11,732 bases of DNA from Stephanodiscus triporus (Eukaryota; Bacillariophyta; Thalassiosirophyceae; Thalassiosirales; Thalassiosiraceae), in contig JALLAZ010000831.1 in NCBI GenBank assembly GCA_036939755.1, positions 1-11,732 on the forward strand. Direction: 5' to 3'. Numbering within the stretch: the first letter of the stretch is position 1; every line of letters begins with the position of its first letter. The notes under the pieces were generated by a model, which had not been told where the DNA came from, did no database searches, and saw nothing but the letters and a program-made list of their open reading frames with translations. This document shows positions 1 to 6,376 of the stretch, one piece after another. A program made the position numbers and the translations under genes.

Positions 1-400
1 TTGGTATGGTAGACCTCTCTCTATCCAAAAGAAATTGTTTGCCAAGTGTCCATTGAATGGGATATCTAAACCCTCTGTGATTCCTGGAACCCCCGGTTTT
101 CCGCCTATCTCGTAGATACGGGTGGGGTCGAGGTGAAGAAATTAATTCTCCGTGCGTTGTGTGCGTTGCGTTTCTCGCTCATGCGTTGAGCCCATCATCA
201 AGTTCCTTCCGACTTAATTGAGCCGTCAATTATTTTTGTGAGTGTGAATGTTGTGGGAACGAGAACACACCCGCAAAATGGGAGTGAAGTCACTCCACGG
301 CTCAAATCGAATGACTACAGGACGAGAACATAGGACAAGAAGAGGAGGCGAAATAAGTGCCAAAGAGAAGCGGCGGAACATTAACAGCACACTATTTACA
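1..400 (+). other. Upstream region and 5' leader of the dehydrogenase-fusion gene
   Basis: No gene is supported in the first 247 bases. Visible items are a short palindrome TATCT-CGT-AGATA (about 104-116) and a minimal upstream ORF, ATG CGT TGA, at 181-189, which could dampen translation if it lies in the mRNA. From 248 the sequence is open and in frame with the gene below: in-frame ATGs occur at 248, 278 and 311, with a TGA directly before 248 (245-247). I treat 248-400 as leader because the 248 ATG has a poor context (T at -3), whereas the ATG at 401 has ACA before it and G after it. A 51-residue N-terminal extension from 248 remains possible. No TATA box is convincing. Confidence 0.45.
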
Positions 401-3381
401 ATGGTATTCTTCAAGAAGAATGGGGGGAAGCAAAAGGCGGCGCAAGCACTTCCGCAACAAGCTTTGAACTGCAGCACCATTGACACTGTTTCAATGAAAC
501 GGCGCATCGTAGCTACCCCTATCGCTCCCTCTTTTGACGAGACAACCAGTTCAAATATCACGAACGGGACAGTGGTGGCGGGAACGGCATATCCACAAGC
601 ACTTCCTTTGTTCGGATCATCCGACGTATCAATATTCTTCGGGGGATTGACCGTCAACGATGCGACTGGTGGAGAAGCTCAAGGCGTGAAGCGGGCGATC
701 TTGCCGGAACCGATGTCCACGAGGCATGGACAGGATCCATCCTCCTCCAGCAGGGGCCGAGATCATAATTGGCAGAGTCAAACAGAAAGAGTGTCAGAGA
801 GGACCAATGAACAAACGAACCTTCTTGACCATCGGCCACCTGTAAAGGAAATCAATCCGTTATCATCCCAGCCCCCAAAACCTCTCGATCCACCCGAGAT
901 GCAGGAGAAGAAGTCAACGAAGTCAATCTCTTTGCGAACAATTTTTCGGGAGAATAACCGCCAGGGAGGAAGTGTGGGGAAAGATCCGCCTGTACACACT
1001 GCGACATCCGTGGAGAATAAAAGTTCAAGTAATAATGTAAGGATGCATCGCAATGAGAGCAAGTTGGCTGCCTATATCACTCTCGATCAAACTGACCATC
1101 GGGATGACAACTCCGACATCGCGGGAAATCGGCACGCCAAGAACTCGAATACGCACGACGAAGAGTCTTCGGAGGAATGTTCTACTCGCGATGAGAGTGA
1201 ATCGGTTGCTATTTCCAATGCCGACAAAAATCATCATCAGGATGATATGTCGGTTCATGGCATGACCTCACGTTGTTTTTGTTCCGTCTTCCAATGCATG
1301 GATGATAACTCCACCACGGACGTAACAATAACCGACATGGCAGCACATGAAAATGTAACCACCAAGTCTGTGTATAAAAATGTTGATGAAGAGATTGTCG
1401 ATAACGATTGTTCCATAGACGAGGAATCGGTTTTTGGTGATGAAGGTAGCTCCGATGGCAGCAATACAACGTCATCTTCCGGCAGCTTAGGTGGGGAGAA
1501 ATTGGATCCACCTGCCGATGAGGGTCTACGATGGAAGAAGTGGTTTGGAATAGGTCAAATTGGAAACGAAGACGAAGAAAATGAAGATACGTCGGTGACT
1601 CCATCGAATGATAGCACTAGTTATTCTGGACAAACCAATGACGACAAGAGTCTTGTCGACGGTGGCGGTGGTAGCGTCGTTGCCACGGGAGAAAAGGACG
1701 AATCCAACAAGGCTACTCTAGGAAATCGCAGCTCCGCATTTGAAAATGGTACTGTCGTTTCTTTCAAAAAAGAGGCAGGCACATGCAACAAGGACGATGT
1801 CGAAAATGGAGGACACATATCCATCAAGTCAAAATATACTGCATCTTCTACAAATGACGGGAGTGTTGCACCTGATCCTCGGCTGGAGGAGAAATATGAT
1901 CGTGAAGGATGCCTACTGCCATCGAGCAAACCGTTACGTCGTGTCCCAAGCCTCGCGAAAACATTTCAGAAACTGAAGAAAGTTGGCAGTTCTGGTGACA
2001 AGGGCGGGGATAAGTCGATTGCATCCGAGGGTTCAACCATCACGAGTCGTTCCAACAAATCGATGTTCAGTAACAAGGTCAAGATTACTAAACTGACTGT
2101 TGACAAAAGTTTGTGGGATCCCGATGACCGACAACGAGACCTGTATTGTGCCAAGCCTGGCGGGATAAAAAATTTGACTGTGAGGCAGTACAGCTATGTA
2201 CCCACGCCAAATGCTCCAGATCATGTATTGATCAAGGTTGAGGTAAGAACAATAATTGTGGTCTATTGTGAAACGGCTACTTTATAGCAGCTGTAATTAT
2301 AAAACTCTGACACTCTATCAATCGCGCACACACTTTATCCAGGCATCCACGGTTTCCTCGAAAGACTGCATTATTAGAGCCAGTGGCGATGCCAACAGAG
2401 CAAGTAACCCGTTCACACCAGGCTTTCAAGCAGTCGGACAAATCTGCGCCTTGGGTACCAAGGTCGACCCTATCAACATTCGCCTTGGAGATCGCGTCGC
2501 TGCACTACTCCCCAACGGAGGCGGGAACGCCAAGTACATATCAATACCCGTTTCGTGTGCCTTAATCCTGCCCGAGAGTGCACACCACGATGATATAATT
2601 TGTTTGATAGCTAACTACTTGACGGCATACCAGTGTCTAAAGCTTGCCAAAAAGGATGGTGCGCCACTCACCAACTCCAATGTTCTCATTACCGGGGGAT
2701 CTGGACCAGTTGGACAGGCACTCATCGAGCTAGCAATGCAAGAGGGGGCAATCGTGTATGCCACAGCACACAAGATGCACGAAGAACATCTCACCAAATT
2801 GGGTGCTAAGTGGTTCAGCCTGAAACCTGACAAGTGGCTCCCAATTCTCGAGGGTAAAATGGATGTTGTCATCGATAGTCTGAATTTGGATGGATACGAA
2901 TCCTCTTACCGTGCCCTAAACGACGATGGTATTCTCATATGCAATGTTGGCAATGCATCGGCATTGCAAAATGTTTTGAAGAGAGAGGACCATTCAGTTA
3001 CCTCCTGGATTCGGTGGAGTGTCATCAAGACAAAATTCTTTTGGCGCCGTGCAATCTTTTACGATCTGAATGAAAGCTATACAGCAAATCCAAGAATGTT
3101 TGCCAACGAATTAAACTATTTGATATACAAATTACAAAGGGGTGAAATTCAGCCGAAGGTGGCGGGTAGGGTTGCATTGAACCAAGTACCCAAGGCGCAA
3201 CAATTAATAGAGAAGGGGTTGCCAAGTGAGCTTTACTCTTGTAAATATTTGAAGATTCTTTTTGCTTGGTATTCTCATCTGTACCGTTCTTTGTTATTCA
3301 TACACAGATGGTACAGTGATATGCCTACCGTGGAAGAAGCTGGATCCCAACCAAGATGTGAAAGTGGAGAAGTGTATTTGA
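401..3381 (+). CDS. Long disordered N-terminal region fused to a zinc-independent MDR (quinone-oxidoreductase-like) domain; three exons
   Basis: Exons are 401-2242, 2343-3225 and 3308-3381, giving 932 residues (983 if translation starts at 248). Residues 1 to about 580 are low complexity: Ser, Asp, Glu, Asn and Lys rich, with no membrane segment or recognised domain. Residues about 585-932 form a full medium-chain dehydrogenase/reductase fold: a GroES-like half (HVLIKVEASTVSSKDCIIR across the exon 1/2 join), the linker motif LTAYQCL, the nucleotide-binding loop GGSGPVG (732-738), then DVVIDS, a glycine strand near GILICNVG, and the C-terminal GEIQPKV...NGTVICLPWK restored by intron 2. The family usually reduces quinones or activated double bonds using NADPH. 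The catalytic-zinc ligands of alcohol dehydrogenases are not evident, so a zinc-independent CRYZ/VAT-1/enoyl-reductase-like member is likely. Substrate and location cannot be told. The ACAATGG context favours the 401 start. The disordered half could be a regulatory or scaffold region (inference). The domain call is strong; the exact N-terminus is not. Confidence 0.88.
2243..2342 (+). other. Intron 1 of the dehydrogenase-fusion gene (100 bases, phase 0)
   Basis: Donor GTAAGA follows the Glu codon ending at 2242; acceptor TTTATCCAG ends at 2342. A CTGAC about 35 bases before the acceptor could be the branch site. The unspliced frame meets TAG at 2285-2287. Splicing joins VKVE to ASTVSSKD, the conserved beta-strand and turn of the MDR N-terminal domain, which is the main evidence. 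Confidence 0.93.
3226..3307 (+). other. Intron 2 of the dehydrogenase-fusion gene (82 bases, phase 1)
   Basis: Donor GTGAGC at 3226 and acceptor ATACACAG ending at 3307. Removal joins the A at 3225 to AT at 3308-3309 (an Asn codon) and gives GLPNGTVICLPWKK, the standard C-terminal strand of this enzyme family, with a stop at 3379-3381. Without splicing the frame stays open to 3395, but the residues are unlike the family. Confidence 0.9.
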
Positions 3382-3459
3382 GGAATGTGTCATAAAAATG
3401 TCAAGCTACTAAAAAGTGAAGGTGGAGAAGTAGCGAGTTAAGGAATGTGCCAAGAAATG
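3358..3459 (+). repeat. Diverged tandem duplication of the last-exon end (58-base period)
   Basis: Bases 3358-3400 (last 7 sense codons, stop and early 3' UTR) resemble 3416-3459. Both start GTGAA(A/G)GTGGAGAAGT and share AGGAATGTG(T/C)CA and AAATG, with a few substitutions and small gaps between. The second copy lies in the 3' flank and has a TAG where the first still encodes protein. Confidence 0.65.
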
Positions 3460-3829
3460 CATGTGTGGAGAGTGCAATTCAGTGTGAATCATAATTGAAT
3501 CGTATTCATCAGATTTCAATTTGTGATAATTACAGGAAATAACAAGAGAGAATGGTTAAGAGCTGATAAAAGTTAGAGTACTGGCAAGTGATAAAACCCT
3601 GAATGGCTATGTGGTTGAAATAGGCTACATGCTGATTCAATTCTGCCAATCATACAATGGATTCATGTTAATGATACTCATCATAGAAATGATGGTGTTT
3701 AATAGAAGTAGAAGTAATGACCTTACATTAGTTGAAGTGAGTCCATAGCAGACCTGTCAAAAAGTGTTTCAGTCGCTATTATCTCGAACAAGTAGTACAA
3801 TCATAATAATATGATGTGCTGTGGTCAAC
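3382..3829. other. Intergenic sequence, 3' flank of gene 1
   Basis: No coding signal on either strand. The stretch is A/T-rich and probably contains the 3' UTR and polyadenylation site of the gene before it; no canonical AATAAA stands out. A short palindrome TCATA-ATAA-TATGA lies at 3801-3814, and part of it recurs inverted at 3920-3931. Confidence 0.5.
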
Positions 3830-4735
3830 CCGCCGAGGAACTCACCACTGGCTTCCTCCTCCTTGGCCACCCCACTCACATTCTTTGCTTTCTAAATTGC
3901 AGACATTAACAAGGCCAAGACATCATATTATCCATCACTGAAAACATCGTGACCCACAAACCCAGCTATCTGCTCACAATGCACCCCCCCAAAAATCCCG
4001 CACATTCCCTCTTTGTCATTTGACATTCTCTACCACTTACCATATGATGAATATGACTCAGGGAAGAATGGAATGACTCTATCACTACTGACACAGATCA
4101 CATTACAAGACTTTTCACTTTGCTCAACTATAATATTCCATCCCTCCCAGAAATGCTACTGCTACCCAAAGCAGCTAGCAAATTGGCCTTTACAATTGCG
4201 GTCTTGGGATCCTCTTCCTCTACCCCCAAACCCTTGCTGCTCCAAACTTTGTCATCATGATCTGCTATCTGAATTGCTCATCATCATCATTGATTCAAAA
4301 TAAATCCACCTACCATGACAACTACCAACCACTACCACTACCACAATGATACTGACGATACTCTCCCTTACAAACTACCACCTTGATGCCCACCATCTCC
4401 CGCCCACCTTGCCATTTACAATATCCCCCCATTCATTATCCTACTGAACAAACTCAGTTTTCTTCACTCATATTTTGGGAAAATTCCCTTCCACCACCTC
4501 TCTTCCCCTTACTCTTATTATTTCCTCCCTCACTTTCCTCTTCACTCTCCACGTGTTACCTATCACAACTTCTCCTCCTGTCCATGACAATCATGGTCTC
4601 TGTCCATACTTCCATCATTCATTCCTTACACACTAACTACGCCATGCCCCCCACATCCACATACCAATTCAAACCCCACTGCCATTGCCATTCTTGCAGT
4701 GCAGTGAATACCATTTTACATGATTACTTTATCTT
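3830..4735. other. G-depleted, C/T-rich non-coding tract with CTACCA and TCA simple repeats
   Basis: The plus strand is strikingly poor in G for about 900 bases: for example 4321-4380 has 3 G and 4501-4560 has 2 G, against more than 20 C in each. It includes (TCA)n at 4278-4290, CTACCA/ACTACC repeats around 4311-4345 and polypyrimidine runs around 4485-4560. Open frames of 97 and 208 codons (4013-4303, 4383-5006) exist, but they translate to Pro/Leu/Ser/His low-complexity sequence, as expected from C/T-rich DNA lacking stop-forming purines. I do not call them genes. Confidence 0.6.
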
Positions 4736-4759
4736 TATTAGGGGGTCCAGTGGGTTCTA

Positions 4760-4789
4760 TCCCGCCAAATTATTTTTGTTCTGGCGGGA
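4760..4789. repeat. Inverted repeat with E2F-like GGCGGGA arms
   Basis: TCCCGCCA (4760-4767) and TGGCGGGA (4782-4789) are perfect 8-base complements around a 14-base T-rich loop. Each arm, read toward the outside, resembles the E2F/DP site TTTGGCGGGAA; the left arm on the minus strand reads TTTGGCGGGA. It could be a paired regulatory site or a hairpin. Function is inferred from the motif only. Confidence 0.55.
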
Positions 4790-4847
4790 ACACAGAAAGA
4801 AAATTCTCTCGATCCCACCAAAAAAAAGCGACCCACAACGGTCTGAT

Positions 4848-4897
4848 GGGGGGGGAGTGATTTTGGCCATGACCTTTTTTCCCCTCCCCTCCCCCCC
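4848..4897. repeat. G-run/C-run inverted repeat with quadruplex-forming potential
   Basis: GGGGGGGAG at 4849-4857 is the exact complement of CTCCCCCCC at 4889-4897, spaced by 31 bases. The right arm belongs to C4-T-C4-T-C7 (4881-4897), which on the minus strand has four G-runs with one-base spacers, a G-quadruplex pattern. Structure in vivo is not shown. Confidence 0.55.
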
Positions 4898-4950
4898 TTT
4901 GATCAAACAATATCATTCCCTTGACAAGAGAAATCAGTATTTTTCTCCAT

Positions 4951-4987
4951 GTTACGGCGTAATGCACGCGGGGTATGATGCCGTAAC
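4951..4987. repeat. Inverted repeat GTTACGGC / GCCGTAAC
   Basis: Perfect 8-base arms at 4951-4958 and 4980-4987 are separated by 21 bases. This is the third inverted repeat within about 230 bases. It could bind a dimeric protein or form a hairpin. No flanking target-site duplication was recognised that would make it a transposon end. Confidence 0.5.
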
Positions 4988-5108
4988 GTTGGTGAAATTG
5001 GAATAAATTTTGCCCCTGTGGCGTTCTTGCGTGACAAAAATGCTCATGGACCAGGAAAATCACCCTGGTTGCCATTGTCGCCATCATCGCTCTCACATCG
5101 TCGTCATT

Positions 5109-5160
5109 GACACCGCCGCCGCTGCCGCCGCCGTTGTTGTTTCTCCTTGCCGCCGCTGTT
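5109..5160. repeat. CCG/GTT triplet microsatellite
   Basis: An imperfect run of CCG triplets with CTG and GTT interruptions. It produces Ala, Val, Arg or Ser homopolymers in all forward frames and Gly/Asn in reverse, which explains the spurious open frames here. Confidence 0.65.
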
Positions 5161-5317
5161 CTTCGATGACAGCCGATGCCAACCAAGGGGAGGACAAAAG
5201 TGATGACGCCAATGCCCCACATGCACACCATGACGAGGCATTCCAGGCTGCGCCGTCGATAGCCAATGCCCAATGGCAGAGGCAGAGAGGGGGTGACATG
5301 ACAATGGATGGCGGATG

Positions 5318-5560
5318 AGGACGACGATGACAACAGCAACAACGACAATGACAACAACAACAACTATACACAACAATCAAATAGTGCACAGGAGAGGGAG
5401 GATAATGATGGTGGCAGATGATGGACAATGGACGACGGGGACGACAACAACGATGGTCGACGGAGGACGATGACAATGAAGCAACAACTAAAATAAACAC
5501 AACAATCAAACAGTGCACGCGAGAGATAGAGTGTGGAGAGGATGATGGTGGTGGCAACGG
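5318..5560. repeat. GAC/AAC/GAT triplet repeats with a 129-base-period imperfect duplication
   Basis: The tract is purine-rich and T-poor. The block CAACAATCAAA(T/C)AGTGCAC starts at 5371 and again at 5500, preceded in both by GACGATGACAA- and CAACAAC-rich sequence and followed by GAGAG and GATGATGGTGG. This indicates an old tandem duplication of about 129 bases in satellite-like DNA. No gene is supported. Confidence 0.6.
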
Positions 5561-5634
5561 ATGCCCCCCTCCTTGAATTCCTATGTAGAATGCACTAAAT
5601 TCCTACACATAATTTTGTTCCCGCCGTTTTGTAA

Positions 5635-5644
5635 CCCCCCCCCC
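5635..5644. repeat. Homopolymer run C10
   Basis: Ten consecutive C residues follow TTCCCGCCGTTTTGTAA. The run borders the left end of the 195-base duplicated block. Length may vary between individuals or be mis-sequenced. Confidence 0.7.
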
Positions 5645-5649
5645 GGATG

Positions 5650-6015
5650 TGTTATTTTGCTAGCTTGTGCTAGGTATACTGAGGTAGCCCCAACTGCCCT
5701 CTTAGAGATGGAAACATGCCCCAATACTTTGTTGGCATCTTCCACACATATGTGAGAATAGCTCCTATGCTTTTCATGCCATATATGCATTTGGCTAGGA
5801 AGTTACAAAATGTAATAACAGCATGTAAAAACACTAGATAATTTGGGTGTTTTGTTAGCGGTGTCCGCCACCCTTGTAATAGCCCCGATGACCCCCTTGG
5901 TGTCGGAATCTGGCCCCCAAACTTTGCATCCTTGTTAAAAACATATAAAAGCAATGTGAAACACTTAAAAATGATCCATATGCATTTTTTCCAGCTGCTA
6001 CAGATGTGGCTGAGA
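5650..6015. repeat. Old tandem duplication, 195-base period, non-coding
   Basis: Landmarks recur exactly 195 bases apart: TAGC at 5661 and 5856, TAGCCCC at 5685 and 5880, ACTTTG at 5726 and 5921, ATATGCATTT at 5783 and 5978. Between landmarks the copies are clearly diverged, with one small compensated indel. Because 195 is a multiple of three, a reverse-strand open frame (5670-6377) carries two similar peptide segments, but it has no recognisable domain, and I consider it non-coding. The source element is not recognised. Confidence 0.65.
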
Positions 6016-6376
6016 GGAGAGTTGCAACTTGCAACATAGTCGAAACTACGTATTCCTACGTACAAATTCAAATGCGTTGAGCGAGAAAAAGCCAAAGCCA
6101 ATTCAACTTGCTGCCGCTCGTGCAGACCTAAGCAATTAAGCCATTGGACTATCACTTCCTCCTTCCCTCGGCGCACCCGTACGCAAACAATAGTGAACCG
6201 CAGTCGACTCCTTTCTGTGCGCTTGAATGTGTGAGTAAAGGAGGAGTGAGTGAGTACTTTCCTATCTTCATACCTACTTAGACCAAGCAAACCCGACCTC
6301 TGGATTTCACTAACAGTATTGGGAAAGTCAGATGCAAAGCAATTCATAAAAACATTCGAAAAACGTGTGTTAAACA
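6016..6376 (+). promoter_or_regulatory. Probable promoter and 5' leader of the zinc-knuckle gene
   Basis: It contains TTGCAAC twice in tandem (6022-6035; the first lies in the palindrome GTTGCAAC), two TACGTA palindromes exactly 10 bases apart (6047-6052 and 6057-6062; TACGTA is a plant bZIP 'A-box' core), and an inverted CCAAT box (ATTGG, 6143-6147). A leader intron from the GTGAGT at 6231 to TTAG at 6281 or ACAG at 6316 is conceivable but unproven. The in-frame TAA at 6371-6373 prevents any N-terminal extension beyond the ATG at 6377. Confidence 0.4.

Noticed and set aside
226..657. Reverse-strand frame opposite the start of gene 1
   Set aside because: Shadow of the plus-strand gene; hydrophobic composition mirrors the Lys/Glu/Ser-rich sense codons and no domain is seen.
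4013..4303. Open frame of 97 codons on the plus strand
   Set aside because: It lies in the G-depleted tract with no ATG at its first codon (TTT/TTG-like context), no domain and no coding bias.
4383..5006. Open frame of 208 codons on the plus strand
   Set aside because: The translation is Pro/Leu/Ser/His low complexity from C/T-rich DNA, runs through the inverted repeats and homopolymer runs, and shows no domain.
4770..5363. Reverse-strand frame of 198 codons with a leucine-rich start and a possible membrane helix
   Set aside because: The leucine/serine start comes from triplet repeats and the helix from repeat-derived sequence; it crosses CCG repeats and a quadruplex tract with no family resemblance.
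5010..5560. Several overlapping Ala-, Val- and Ser-rich frames on both strands
   Set aside because: They are products of CCG, GTT and GAC/AAC triplet repeats, which stay open in many frames.
4700..5650. MITE bounded by the GGCGGGAACA motifs at about 4784 and 5617 (inverted)
   Set aside because: Similarity between the proposed ends stops after about 10 bases and no target-site duplication is visible.
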